Assembly: GCA_018266775.1 (NCBI GenBank)
Contig: JAFDZS010000006.1
Coordinates: forward strand, 62,001 to 126,000
Reading direction: 5' to 3'
DNA from: Bacteroidota bacterium
GTDB lineage: Bacteria; Bacteroidota; Bacteroidia; Chitinophagales; Chitinophagaceae
DNA: 64,000 bases
Positions 27,858-37,515 of the stretch are shown piece after piece (the stretch's first letter is position 1; every line of letters starts with the position of its first letter). Under the pieces are notes generated by a model, which saw nothing but the letters and a program-made list of their open reading frames with translations, was not told the origin of the DNA and did no database searches. A program made the translations under genes and the position numbers.

Positions 27858-28601
27858 TTAAAATCCAATACTGTTTCCGCCATCAATCGGCAACACCACA
27901 CCGGTAACATATTTAGCGGCATCACTGGCTAAATACAAAGCGGCACTGCCAATATCTTCAGGCTGGCCCATGTGGCCCATTGGTGTACGGCCAAAAACTT
28001 TTGCTTTCCGTTCAGGGTCACTGTCCAGTGCTTTTGCTGTCATGGCACTGTAAATAAAACCAGGCGCTATTGCATTAACACGTATACCCTTTGGCGATAG
28101 TTCCACTGCCATTGCCCTCGTCATACCATCAATTGCCGTTTTACTGGCGCTGTAGGCTATCACTTTTGGCAAACCATATTGTGCGGCCATACTGCTGATG
28201 TTGATGATGCAACCGGTGTTCCTTGTCAGCATGTGTTTCACTACTTCGCGGCTTAACACAAATACCGCGGTAACATTCGTGTTCAGAATACTCTGAAAAT
28301 CCTCATCGGTAACCTCTGTAAATTCTTTTTTCATGTTGATGCCGGCATTGTTTACCAGTATATCAATTTGCCCGTATTGCTGCAGCACCTGCTGCACAAA
28401 TGCAGGAATACTTTTTAAATCTGTCACATCACAAGGCATCGCTACGCAGTTTTCCCCGAGCTGTTCTTTGGCGGTTTGTAATTTATTTACATCACGTCCG
28501 GCAATAATCGTAGTAATACCGTTTTGAGTGAATTGTTGTGCAATGGCAAAGCCGAGGCCGCTGCCTCCTCCGGTTACAATCGCAATTTTTTTAGTTTGCA
28601 T
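27858..28601 (-). CDS. SDR family oxidoreductase, KduD/gluconate 5-dehydrogenase-like
   Basis: A 247-residue classical short-chain dehydrogenase: TGGGSGLGFAIAQQF (cofactor loop), LVNNAGINMKKEF (NNAG), catalytic Ser in IINISSMAAQYG and Tyr/Lys in VIAYSASKTAIDGM, ending with GGNSIGF. Relatives act on 2-keto-gluconates and hexuronates. In this locus it is a candidate fructuronate reductase (mannonate oxidoreductase), because uxuA is present while no UxuB-type long-chain enzyme is seen. That assignment is inferred from context only. It lies 11 bp upstream of the esterase gene. Confidence 0.88.
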   Translation of the reverse strand: MQTKKIAIVTGGGSGLGFAIAQQFTQNGITTIIAGRDVNKLQTAKEQLGENCVAMPCDVTDLKSIPAFVQQVLQQYGQIDILVNNAGINMKKEFTEVTDEDFQSILNTNVTAVFVLSREVVKHMLTRNTGCIINISSMAAQYGLPKVIAYSASKTAIDGMTRAMAVELSPKGIRVNAIAPGFIYSAMTAKALDSDPERKAKVFGRTPMGHMGQPEDIGSAALYLASDAAKYVTGVVLPIDGGNSIGF

Positions 28602-28703
28602 TATTTTGAATTTATGTTACAAGCATTTGTTCTTTGTTCAACTGCATTGGCGTTATTCCGAAACCCTGCGGGCACTCTTCAGCATTAATAATCCTGTTCA
28701 TCA

Positions 28704-30842
28704 TCAATTGCCGGGGGCAAAAGGAAACCGCAGACTTTTATAATATGCCAATGTTTTTGCAGGCGCTTCATAACCTGCCGGTATTGGCATTTTACTAAAG
28801 GTTTGAAAATATAACAGGCAGGCATTGCGCCACCACACTGCTTCATCATACTGTATCGCCAGCAATTGTTTTACATGACTGAATTGTTCTGCATCCACGT
28901 AAGCCTGCAAACTGTTCCATGTTTGCTGCATGGCTTTTACATTTTCTGCACCATGATAGTAATGGTAACAGAGTTCATTCCATAAACTTCTTCCACTTTT
29001 AGTGATGAACGTCCAGGGCACATGATGAAACCACAATAAATATTTCTCATCGCAGGTTTTCATATCATTCCATTGCTGCTGTACAGGAGGAAAATATTGG
29101 GCAAGTGCATTACTGCCTGTTGCTGTTCTGTCAAACCCGATACCCGCACTGTCTGCTTTATGATAATACACCGGGTTCCACTCCGGCCTTTTCTGATCGC
29201 TTACCCAGGGCGCAGGGCCATAGTGGTTTCCCGTGCCCATGATATGATGCAATCCCATTGGGTTCATATACTCCACCATCGTTTCCCTGCTTTGCAGCAT
29301 CATTGCTTTTGCAGTGGCTATAAATTTATTTTCGTTACCGAAAGTCATCCGTAACCATTCTTCTGCAATAGTATCACTGCTCAGCTCATGATCCCAGCAT
29401 AATCTTCCATAAGCATACCAATTAGCCTGTGCAAAGGGGTGGCCGCACCAGTTCATATCGCTGCCAATATTAGATATCCCTGCCATTCCGCTGATGTGGT
29501 GGCCTTCCAGTGTTCCATCAATAATTTTTGCCACAGTACTGCCTTTGCCTTTGCAGTAGGTGTCGCTTTCCAGGGTTTCCTTAAATAACGGTGCCAAATA
29601 CACTAAACTGGTTCCCTGGCCGGTATATTCCTGTGTAATTTGAAATTCCATCATCAGTGGCGTATTGGGCATAGCACCAAATAACGGATGAAAAGGTTCT
29701 CTCGGCATAAAATCAATCGCGCCATTTTTTACCTGTACCAGCACGTTGCTTTTAAATTTTTCATCCAATGGCGCAAAATCATCGTATGCCTGCTTATGCC
29801 TGTCTACCGGATTTTCGGCAGCATAAACAAATGCCCTCCAGATCACGACACCATGATACGGTTCCAGCGCAGTCGCCAGCATGTTGGCGCCATCTGCATG
29901 TGTACGGTGATAATCCTGCGGGCCCGGTTGCCCTTCACTGTTAGCTTTCACCAAAAAACCACCAAAGTCCGGTATGAGTTCGTAGATTTCTTTGGCTTTA
30001 TTATTCCAGAATTGCTGTACTTCTCCGTTTAAAGGATCAGCCGTTTTCAAACCGCCAATTTCAATGGGTGAACTGAAACGTGCCGTGAGGTACACTTTTA
30101 TTCCATACGGACGAAACACATCGGCCAGTGCTTTTACTTTTTGCAGGTACGGCGCAGTAAGTATCGTGGCGTTGGCGTTAACATTATTCAGCACTGTTCC
30201 GTTAATACCGATAGAAGCGTTTGCCCTTGCATAATCAATATACCGCTGATCGATATAACCGGGCAGTTTATGCCAGTCCCAGATGCTGCAGCCTGCGTAA
30301 CCTCTTTCCACCGTACGGTTCAAATTATCCCAATGATTCAGCAAACGCAATTGCAGTTTAGGTGCGGTTACAATATTGAGGTGTGTAATATCCTGGTGTG
30401 TCTGCAGTAATCTTAAATAATGAAACATACCATACAATACGCCGATGTCTGTATTGGCAGTGATGTACGTCTGTCCCGGTTTGCTTTTAATAATATAGCC
30501 TTCGCTGCCCGCAGTTTTCAATTCTGCTGCGGTAACTGCATTGGTAAAGTGAGGGGCTGCAGCAGCAACCCCAACCATAAAAACGGTGCGTGTTTGCGAT
30601 GGTTCCAATGAAGTGGTGGTATTGTCCAGCAATACTGTAATGGCTTTCCTGAATTCTTCTCTTACCTTTTGAATTGTGGGGGATGTTCCTAAAATTAATG
30701 GTGAAACGATTTGTGAACGGTATTGCCGCAATAATTTAGTACCGGTAACTTTTGAATAATGCAGCCACAGGTCGTAACCATTATCGGCCCATGCACTTAC
30801 TGTGAACAGGAGAAAACATAACAGTGCAAAGGCTTTTTTCAT
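28704..30842 (-). CDS. GH67 alpha-glucuronidase
   Basis: A 712-residue enzyme of normal GH67 length with a signal peptide (VSAWADNGYDLWLHYSKV). Family motifs include WDNLNRTVERGYAGCSIWDW, the acid Glu in FLVKANSEGQPGPQDYHRT and the two base residues in VKNGAIDFMPREPFHPLFG. GH67 releases 4-O-methyl-glucuronic acid from the non-reducing terminal xylose of aldouronic acids made by GH10 xylanases. It follows the LacI gene by 14 bp. Having both GH67 and GH115 gives this strain activity on terminal and internal glucuronosyl groups. Confidence 0.95.
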   Translation of the reverse strand: MKKAFALLCFLLFTVSAWADNGYDLWLHYSKVTGTKLLRQYRSQIVSPLILGTSPTIQKVREEFRKAITVLLDNTTTSLEPSQTRTVFMVGVAAAAPHFTNAVTAAELKTAGSEGYIIKSKPGQTYITANTDIGVLYGMFHYLRLLQTHQDITHLNIVTAPKLQLRLLNHWDNLNRTVERGYAGCSIWDWHKLPGYIDQRYIDYARANASIGINGTVLNNVNANATILTAPYLQKVKALADVFRPYGIKVYLTARFSSPIEIGGLKTADPLNGEVQQFWNNKAKEIYELIPDFGGFLVKANSEGQPGPQDYHRTHADGANMLATALEPYHGVVIWRAFVYAAENPVDRHKQAYDDFAPLDEKFKSNVLVQVKNGAIDFMPREPFHPLFGAMPNTPLMMEFQITQEYTGQGTSLVYLAPLFKETLESDTYCKGKGSTVAKIIDGTLEGHHISGMAGISNIGSDMNWCGHPFAQANWYAYGRLCWDHELSSDTIAEEWLRMTFGNENKFIATAKAMMLQSRETMVEYMNPMGLHHIMGTGNHYGPAPWVSDQKRPEWNPVYYHKADSAGIGFDRTATGSNALAQYFPPVQQQWNDMKTCDEKYLLWFHHVPWTFITKSGRSLWNELCYHYYHGAENVKAMQQTWNSLQAYVDAEQFSHVKQLLAIQYDEAVWWRNACLLYFQTFSKMPIPAGYEAPAKTLAYYKSLRFPFAPGN

Positions 30843-30856
30843 AATACTAAGTGTGC

Positions 30857-31879
30857 TTATTTTTTCCGGAGTGATGATTCCCGTACAATCAGTTCTGATT
30901 TTACAATGATCCTGTTCGTGGTGGCCATATCTCCGTGTCCTTTCAGATGATTGATCAGGTTTCGTGCAGCAATTTCTCCCATATCTTTACCCGGGTAGTT
31001 AATGGTACTCAATTGCGGATCAATGATTTTACTGATGGCATCGTTATTAAACCCAACAATGGCAATGTCTTCAGGCACTTTCACCCCATGCCGTTTTAAT
31101 TCCTGCATACAAACCGCAGCCTTAAAATCGTTGGTGCAGAAGATGCCATCAGGCAACGGTTTCATTTTTAAAATTTCATGCGCTGCTTCCAGTGCGCTTT
31201 GTTCGCTGAGGTCTTTAACCAGTACCAGGTTTTTATCGTATTCAATTCCTGCATCGTATAAGGCATCGTTATATCCACGGTGGCGCTGTGCATAAACATT
31301 ACGTTTAAGGTTGGCGGTGAGCATTATAATTTTTTTGCAGCCCTGTTCAATCAAATGCCGCGTGGCCATATAACCACAACGGTAGTTATCAATGATCACA
31401 TGTGTGTTATCGCTGTTTTCATCCACACGGTCAAAGAAGATCACCGGTATATTTTTCTCAAAAAAAGGTTTAAAATGATCCAGGTTTTTGGTGGTGAAAG
31501 ATAAAGAGGCAATCACACCATCCACCCTTTTATGAAAAAGGTTGAGTGCATTGGCCATTTCTTTTTCATAACTTTCACTGGAGTGCGTAATAATGATATC
31601 GTAACCTGCTTCTGTAGTTACTTTTTCAATCCCTGCCAGTACAGAAGTAATGAAGTTACTGTTCAGCTCATGCAGTAACACACCTATGGTATGCGATTTT
31701 TGTTTGCGCAGGTTGCTGGCAAAATTATTATGCCGGTACCCCATCTCTTCTGCTTTATCCAATATTCTTTTAACAGTGGATTTGCTGATCACCTTGCTGC
31801 TTTTCAATCCACGGCTAACCGTGGCAGGAGAAAGGTTCAACTCCTTTGCAATGTCGTAAATAGTAATTTCTTTAGCCAT
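30857..31879 (-). CDS. LacI family transcriptional regulator of the xylan locus
   Basis: A 340-residue regulator: N-terminal HTH ITIYDIAKELNLSPATVSRG with the hinge helix FASNLRKQKSHTIGV, then a periplasmic-binding-like effector domain (IPVIFFDRVDENSDN, GIFCTNDFKAAVCM, VAIVGFNNDAISKIIDPQL). It heads the minus-strand run and is divergent from susC, so it probably controls both. A strong operator-like palindrome lies 60 bp upstream of its start. The inducer may be a xylo-oligosaccharide, xylose or a uronate. Confidence 0.93.
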   Translation of the reverse strand: MAKEITIYDIAKELNLSPATVSRGLKSSKVISKSTVKRILDKAEEMGYRHNNFASNLRKQKSHTIGVLLHELNSNFITSVLAGIEKVTTEAGYDIIITHSSESYEKEMANALNLFHKRVDGVIASLSFTTKNLDHFKPFFEKNIPVIFFDRVDENSDNTHVIIDNYRCGYMATRHLIEQGCKKIIMLTANLKRNVYAQRHRGYNDALYDAGIEYDKNLVLVKDLSEQSALEAAHEILKMKPLPDGIFCTNDFKAAVCMQELKRHGVKVPEDIAIVGFNNDAISKIIDPQLSTINYPGKDMGEIAARNLINHLKGHGDMATTNRIIVKSELIVRESSLRKK

Positions 31880-31897
31880 ATAGCAGCGAAAAGTAAA

Positions 31898-31905
31898 ACA
31901 AGTTC
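31898..31905 (-). promoter_or_regulatory. Possible -7 box of the lacI operon
   Basis: On the minus strand TACTTTTC (plus 31898-31905) is close to TAnnTTTG and would put the transcript start about 10 nt ahead of the lacI ATG. No good -33 box was found, so the call is weak. Confidence 0.3.
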
Positions 31906-31937
31906 AGATGCTAAAATAATATTTTTTTTAAAAAAAT

Positions 31938-31955
31938 AATGCAATCGGTTGCATT
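31938..31955. promoter_or_regulatory. Principal LacI-type operator in the lacI-susC gap
   Basis: AATGCAA and TTGCATT arms are perfect around TCGG, giving the classic TGCAAnCGnTTGCA core at 31940-31953. The right arm contains the TTG that serves as -33 box of the susC promoter, so bound repressor would block RNA polymerase. It also lies upstream of the lacI promoter region. Confidence 0.75.
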
Positions 31956-31977
31956 TTTAAAAAAAATTCCTACTTTG
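31949..31977 (+). promoter_or_regulatory. Promoter of the susC operon
   Basis: TTG (31949-31951) and TACTTTG (31971-31977) are 19 bp apart and resemble the Bacteroidota -33/-7 pair, with one base missing from the -7 spacer. Transcription would start near 31984, leaving a leader of about 480 nt before the susC ATG at 32465. Confidence 0.5.
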
Positions 31978-32025
31978 CAGTACGTTTAGCTTGGGGTCAT
32001 TTCGCAGAGAATGATCAAATTGGTG

Positions 32026-32042
32026 CTTTTCCCAATGGGAAA
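32026..32042. promoter_or_regulatory. Hairpin in the susC leader
   Basis: TTTTCCC and GGGAAAA form perfect 7-bp arms around AAT, about 40 nt after the predicted transcript start. There is no T-run, so it is a leader structure rather than a terminator; a stability or pausing role is speculative. Confidence 0.4.
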
Positions 32043-32152
32043 ATGTACTGTACGATTGGATTTTGCAGCATAATCATCTCTTTTAAGGCTTAAAAATGGC
32101 ATTGTAAACGACCAGGAGGGTTTCGTATACATTCCTTTTTAGACGATTTTTA

Positions 32153-32202
32153 TGCAACCGATTACATAGTCAAGGGCTAAAAATTCCTTTGAACCGATTA
32201 AC
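32153..32202. promoter_or_regulatory. Two secondary LacI-like sites in the susC leader
   Basis: TGCAACCGATTACA (32153-32166) differs little from the principal operator. A second site at 32190-32202 shares the identical nonamer AACCGATTA, 36 bp further on. They may add repression by a roadblock or by looping to the site at 31940. No other regulator is apparent. Confidence 0.5.
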
Positions 32203-32464
32203 TGCTATATGAAAAAGAAACAATCATCTTCCCGGTTTCACAATTCTGTTGCCACCGTCAATGGATGCCGCATCGTATACAGGCATCACTTCGTTTATTC
32301 CCCTGCTGCTGAAATTACCACAGGCCGGATTTATATTTTTCCCGGGTGGGTATCCGGCCAGTGCTTTTTTTCTTCCGTATAGCCCTACACGATTACTGCT
32401 TTTCTGCCTGCACTGCAGGTATTCTATACACCAAACAACATGCTAACAAAAAAATCTATTAACC

Positions 32465-35400
32465 ATGTTTAAAAGAACAAGTACTAAAACGGTCAGCATC
32501 GTTACAGCGCTGCTGATTATGGTAACGTCTGCTTTTGCACAGAACATTACTGTTAAAGGCCATGTTACAGAAGATAACGGAACCCCCATTGCAGGAGCTT
32601 CTGTAATTATTAAAGGTTCCGGTAGCGGTACCGCTACAGATGCATCCGGCATTTTTTCTATTTCGGTTTCCAAAGGCGCCACCCTTGTCATTTCAGCCGT
32701 TAACCATACTCCGCAGGAAGTAAAGATTGGTACGGCTTCGGATATTACTATTAAGTTGGCCAGTGTGAATACTACATTGAACGATGTGGTTGTTGTGGGT
32801 TACGGTACACAAAGAAAAAGAGATGTGACCGGTGCTGTTCAGTCTGTTTCAGAGAAAACGCTGAAAGAAGTGCCGGCGCCCAATCTCATATCGCAGTTGA
32901 AAGGGAGATCAGCCGGTGTTTCTATTGTAAGTAATGGTTCAACACCAGGCAGTTCCGGTCAAATACGCATCAGGGGTAACCGTACAATCACTTCATCCCA
33001 GGGTACCAGTGATGCGCTCGATGGTCCTTTACTTGTAGTTGATGGCATACCCTTTGGTGGAAGTATAAACGACCTTAACCCTGATGATATTGCCAACCTG
33101 GAGATTTTAAAAGATGCTTCAGCCACAGCCATCTATGGCTCAAGGGGTGCCGGTGGTGTAATCCTGATTACAACAAAAAGAGGACGGTCGGGCAAACCAG
33201 TAATCAGCTTTGACACCTACGTTGGTAATACAGCTGTAATGGGCAAGTATAATGTTTTTAACGGTGCAGAGTATGCGCAGTTTAAGCAGGATGCAGCCAC
33301 ATACAACAGAACAAGCCCCGGCACATCATCTTACCTGCTTACCCAGGCAGAAAAAGATGCACTAACCGCAGGAATATCAACAGACTGGCAGGATTTAATT
33401 TATACTACCGGCTTTACCACCAGCAATCAATTAAGCCTTTCTGGTGGAACAGAAACCACCCAATATGGTTTAAGCATGGGATATTATAAGGAAGGAGGCA
33501 TTATTCCCAATCAAAATTTTGACAGGTTTTCACTCAGGTCAACTATAGATCATAAAATCAATAAATTTCTGAAAATAGGCCTGAACAGTTTAAACACGCT
33601 TTCTTATTCCAATACTCCCGGCGGTGGCGGTGTACCAAGTGGCTTAATCCGCTTAACACCGCTTGCTGCACCATACAATACAGATGGTTCAGTAAATATG
33701 ACCCCTGCTGTTGGGTCGATAGATGCAGCAACAATAAGCCCGCTGACACTAATGACCAAAGCAAGCTCAATTTTGGCCAGATCCCGCAGGGTCAGAACAT
33801 TTAATAGTTTATATGGCGAAGTGCAACTGGCAAAGGGACTCCGGTACCGGGTGAATATTGGTTTAGATATCAGGCAGGATAACGGTAACGGGTATAACGG
33901 CCCATTAACGTACACTAATACCGCTACGGTTCAAAGTTCATCCAACGCAAGCCTGAGCAATGCGGAAGCTTGGTCATATAACATACAAAACCTGGTTTAT
34001 TATGATCATATTTTTGCCCAAAAGCATAAAATTGGTTTTACAGGTTTATTTGAAGTAAATAAAGACCACAACCAAAGCAGCCGCTTTACTGTAACCGGTG
34101 TACCTGCCGACTATATCCTGAACAGCAATTTTGCACTTGCAAGCGGCCAGCCTGTTGCAGATCCTAACAACACCGGCTATGCCGAATCCGGGTTGGTTTC
34201 ATATATGGGCCGCTTAAATTATAGTTATAATAACCGGTATTTATTAACAGCAACTGTCAGGGTAGATGGTTCATCTACCTTATCTCCCGGAAACCAATAC
34301 TTCACTTATCCCGCATTTGGGCTTGGCTGGAATGTTTTAGAAGAAAAATTTGCACAGCAATTATCATTCTTGTCTAATCTTAAAGTACGTGGCGGCTGGG
34401 GTGTTTCGGGTAATCGTAACGTTTCGCCCTATGCCACATTGGGGTTACTGAGTGCCTCATCGTATAATTTTGGCACCAGCACATCGGGCCAGCAACTGGC
34501 ATATACGGTTACCTCATTACCGAACTACGCTTTAGGGTGGCAATCTACATCGCAATTTGATGGCGGTATTGATTTCGGACTCTTCAAAAACCGCATCACC
34601 GGTTCGGTTGACCTGTATAAACAACAAACAAAAGATATTTTATTATCTGTAAACCTTCCTATCAGTAACGGCGCTAATTCAACATTAAAAAACCTGGGTA
34701 AAACACAGGGCCAGGGTGTTGAATTCAGCCTCAGCAGTGTAAACATCAGCAATAAAGCCGGTTTTACATGGTCAACAGACCTTGCCTTTTCTTTAAACAG
34801 GGAAAAAATTGTTGAATTAACCACGCCGGGCGAATTATCGAATACGGGTAATGGTTGGTTTGTAGGCCAGCCGCTTACTGTTATTTACGATTATAAAAAA
34901 ATTGGTATCTGGCAAACAGCAGATTCCACAAAAGGATTGATATCCCAAACATCACCCAAGCAATATCCGGGGCAGATCAGGGTGGAAGATGTGAATGGAG
35001 ATGGCAAAATTGATGCCAGCGACAGGCAGGTGCTAGGCAACTTTCAGCCAAAATGGGAAGGCGGCCTGACAAACCGTTTCTCATATAAAGGCTTTGATCT
35101 TTCTGTTGTGATTTATGCAAGAATGGGAATGAAGGTGATTGCACCTTATTTCACTGCCGATGGTGGTGGCAATGGTTTTCCCTTCTTTAACCAGGGAAGG
35201 GTTAACCAGGTTAAAATCAATTACTGGACAAGAACCAACCCTACCAATGACTTCCCTGCACCGGATGCCGGTACGGACAGGTTGCCTTTTGGTTCAACCC
35301 TTGGTTATTACGATGGTTCATTTATTAAATGCCGCAGCATAAATATCGGTTATGAATTTTCGCCTAACCTGCTTAAAAGGCTGCACGCAACTTCGCTGAG

Positions 35401-35608
35401 AGTTTATGCCAATGTTACCAATCCATTTATTCTTTATTCACCGTTTGTAAAAAATGGATATGGGCCCGACCCGGAAGGTAACGGGTATGGCGGATCTGTT
35501 AACCCAACCGGTACAAGTGATGCCGGTTCCCCTTCACGACAAATTAGTGTGAACCTGAACAACCCGTCTACACGACAATTCATTTTTGGATTGAACCTTA
35601 AACTTTAA
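32465..35608 (+). CDS. SusC/RagA family TonB-linked outer membrane transporter
   Basis: A 1047-residue TonB-dependent transporter. It has a signal peptide (VTSAFAQ, residue 26), a carboxypeptidase-D-like N-terminal domain (VKGHVTEDNGTPIAGASVIIKG), the TonB-box and plug region (DVVVVGYGTQRKRDVTGAVQ) and a 22-strand barrel ending in FIFGLNLKL. With the adjacent SusD it forms the pedal-bin complex that imports oligosaccharides through the outer membrane, here probably glucurono-xylo-oligosaccharides. The start ATG follows a long leader with operator-like sites. Confidence 0.96.
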   Translation: MFKRTSTKTVSIVTALLIMVTSAFAQNITVKGHVTEDNGTPIAGASVIIKGSGSGTATDASGIFSISVSKGATLVISAVNHTPQEVKIGTASDITIKLASVNTTLNDVVVVGYGTQRKRDVTGAVQSVSEKTLKEVPAPNLISQLKGRSAGVSIVSNGSTPGSSGQIRIRGNRTITSSQGTSDALDGPLLVVDGIPFGGSINDLNPDDIANLEILKDASATAIYGSRGAGGVILITTKRGRSGKPVISFDTYVGNTAVMGKYNVFNGAEYAQFKQDAATYNRTSPGTSSYLLTQAEKDALTAGISTDWQDLIYTTGFTTSNQLSLSGGTETTQYGLSMGYYKEGGIIPNQNFDRFSLRSTIDHKINKFLKIGLNSLNTLSYSNTPGGGGVPSGLIRLTPLAAPYNTDGSVNMTPAVGSIDAATISPLTLMTKASSILARSRRVRTFNSLYGEVQLAKGLRYRVNIGLDIRQDNGNGYNGPLTYTNTATVQSSSNASLSNAEAWSYNIQNLVYYDHIFAQKHKIGFTGLFEVNKDHNQSSRFTVTGVPADYILNSNFALASGQPVADPNNTGYAESGLVSYMGRLNYSYNNRYLLTATVRVDGSSTLSPGNQYFTYPAFGLGWNVLEEKFAQQLSFLSNLKVRGGWGVSGNRNVSPYATLGLLSASSYNFGTSTSGQQLAYTVTSLPNYALGWQSTSQFDGGIDFGLFKNRITGSVDLYKQQTKDILLSVNLPISNGANSTLKNLGKTQGQGVEFSLSSVNISNKAGFTWSTDLAFSLNREKIVELTTPGELSNTGNGWFVGQPLTVIYDYKKIGIWQTADSTKGLISQTSPKQYPGQIRVEDVNGDGKIDASDRQVLGNFQPKWEGGLTNRFSYKGFDLSVVIYARMGMKVIAPYFTADGGGNGFPFFNQGRVNQVKINYWTRTNPTNDFPAPDAGTDRLPFGSTLGYYDGSFIKCRSINIGYEFSPNLLKRLHATSLRVYANVTNPFILYSPFVKNGYGPDPEGNGYGGSVNPTGTSDAGSPSRQISVNLNNPSTRQFIFGLNLKL

Positions 35609-35626
35609 CAACTTAAAATTAATTTT

Positions 35627-37447
35627 ATGAAATTCAGACTTATAAAAGGAAGTATTTTACTTTTTGCCATTGTGCTGATCAACAATGGTTGCAAAAAAAT
35701 ACTGGAAGAACATCCTGAATCAGGGATAGTACCTTCATTTTTCAACACGGCGTCTGGTGTCCTGGGTGGTATTTCAGGTGTATATAACGACATCAGGAGT
35801 GCATGGGGCACTGAAGGTTTTACAACAGAAATGGTAGCTGGCACAGATGAACATCTTGCCGGTGCAAGTGCCAGCGGTATTCAGATCCATAACTATAACG
35901 GCCTCAACGGAAGTAATTTTGGTGCGGCATGGGGTACGGCATATACAGATATCAATACGCTGAATGGGGTATTGCAATACGGCCAGAGCATAGATCTGCC
36001 TGATGCAACCCGTAAACAATATCTTGCCCAGGCAAAATTTTTAAGGGCATTCTGGTATTTTTATTTAGTGCAAACCTGGGGTGATGTTCCCTTGCATACA
36101 ACATTTATCACTGTTCCTTCGCAGGCAGATTCAAGACAGCCGGTTGCAGAGGTTTATGCACAAATAATTAAAGACCTTACTGATGCTGCGGCAGATTTAC
36201 CCAATACCCCTACCGCCCCATTTCTTGGTAAAGCTGCTACTAAACCCGTAGCACAATTCCTGCTCGCAAAAGTATATTTAACCAGGGGCTGGCTCAATAA
36301 TACCCAGGCCGATTTTGCACAGGCTTACACCATCTGCAACGACATCATTGCCAATAAAGCCACTTACGGGCTCGATCTCTGGCAGGATTATGGAGATGCG
36401 TTTAACCCTGCAAATGATTATGGCAAGGAAACTATGTTTGTAAGTGATCACAGCAATGACCCGAAGTATGGACAATATACAGTAGGTGGAGCTGCATCCG
36501 GTGGCGCTGCCCAAAACCTGACCCCCTGGTTTTATATATGGAATTACCCTTCCAACAGCGGCATCAACTCCTTCAAAAACGGATCGGGAGCTTTGGTAAA
36601 CAGCGGCACATCGGGAATGGTAAGAGATGCTGCAAACGGACGGCCTTACATCCGTATAAGGCCAAACAGTTATTTATGGACAACGGGTGCGAACACTGGT
36701 AAACGTTATATACTTGATGAAGCATTTGTAAACAGAACGAATGATTCAAGGTGGGACAATACATTCCAAAAGGCATGGATATGCAACGTTAATGTGTCTA
36801 ATACTTCAACTGCAGCCAACAATTCACGCGGAATCAGTTATACATTAACCGCAGGAGTAGACACTGCTGTATGGATACCCGATGTTGAAGTAGCCGGAGC
36901 CCCCCAGTTTGACGGAACAAGGCCTTTTAAAGGAATTATTATTCCGCCAAGCTTATGGACAAACTCTTACTTTCCCTCTGTTAAGAAATTTATGGATCCC
37001 AGCAGGGGCGCCAACTTTAACGACCCATCAACAAGGCCTGTTGTCATGTACCGCTTTGCCGACGTGTATCTTACAGCTGCAGAAGCATACTTCAAAGACA
37101 ATAAACTTACTGAAGCGGCAAATATGCTGAACGTCGTAAGACAAAGAGCGGCATACCGGAAAACCAATACTGCCACTCAAAATGCCGCAGCGGTGGCAGC
37201 ACTTACCATTACCTCAGGCGACGTGACACTTGACTTTATACTGGACGAACGCAGCCGAGAATTTTATGGCGAATGGCAAAGATGGCTTGACCTGGTCCGC
37301 ACCAGGTCGTTAATTACAAGAGTTAAAGCGTGGAACCCTGAAGCGGCGCCAAACATTCAAAATTTTCATATGCTGAGGCCAATACCACAATCTCAAATTG
37401 ACCGTGTGGTGGATGGCCCTGCGTTCCCTCAAAACCCAGGCTACTAA
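35627..37447 (+). CDS. RagB/SusD family substrate-binding lipoprotein
   Basis: A 606-residue surface lipoprotein with lipobox NNGC (Cys at about residue 22). The N-terminal TPR-like half contains ILEEHPESGIVPSFFNTASG and FLRAFWYFYLVQTWGDVPL, and the C-terminal part MYRFADVYLTAAEAYF and DERSREFYGEWQRWLDLVR, all strongly conserved in SusD proteins. It is 18 bp behind susC and caps the transporter. It should bind the xylan fragments to be imported. Confidence 0.96.
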   Translation: MKFRLIKGSILLFAIVLINNGCKKILEEHPESGIVPSFFNTASGVLGGISGVYNDIRSAWGTEGFTTEMVAGTDEHLAGASASGIQIHNYNGLNGSNFGAAWGTAYTDINTLNGVLQYGQSIDLPDATRKQYLAQAKFLRAFWYFYLVQTWGDVPLHTTFITVPSQADSRQPVAEVYAQIIKDLTDAAADLPNTPTAPFLGKAATKPVAQFLLAKVYLTRGWLNNTQADFAQAYTICNDIIANKATYGLDLWQDYGDAFNPANDYGKETMFVSDHSNDPKYGQYTVGGAASGGAAQNLTPWFYIWNYPSNSGINSFKNGSGALVNSGTSGMVRDAANGRPYIRIRPNSYLWTTGANTGKRYILDEAFVNRTNDSRWDNTFQKAWICNVNVSNTSTAANNSRGISYTLTAGVDTAVWIPDVEVAGAPQFDGTRPFKGIIIPPSLWTNSYFPSVKKFMDPSRGANFNDPSTRPVVMYRFADVYLTAAEAYFKDNKLTEAANMLNVVRQRAAYRKTNTATQNAAAVAALTITSGDVTLDFILDERSREFYGEWQRWLDLVRTRSLITRVKAWNPEAAPNIQNFHMLRPIPQSQIDRVVDGPAFPQNPGY

Positions 37448-37465
37448 TTTATACTGTTGTTAAAC

Positions 37466-37515
37466 AAACAGACAGTGATGGCATTACCCGTCACTGTCTG
37501 TTTTAAATTTTTTCT
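37466..37515 (+). terminator. Rho-independent terminator after susD
   Basis: AAACAGACAGTGA (37466-37478) and TCACTGTCTGTTT (37491-37503) form a perfect 13-bp stem with a 12-nt loop, followed by TTAAATTTTTT. It lies 18 bp past the susD stop, so the susCD transcript ends before xylA. Confidence 0.85.

Noticed and set aside
32209..32382. 57-codon ORF in the susC leader as a gene
   Set aside because: No ribosome binding site or recognisable product; kept only as part of the leader finding.
31984..32464. Riboswitch in the susC leader
   Set aside because: No conserved riboswitch core could be recognised; only one short hairpin is present.
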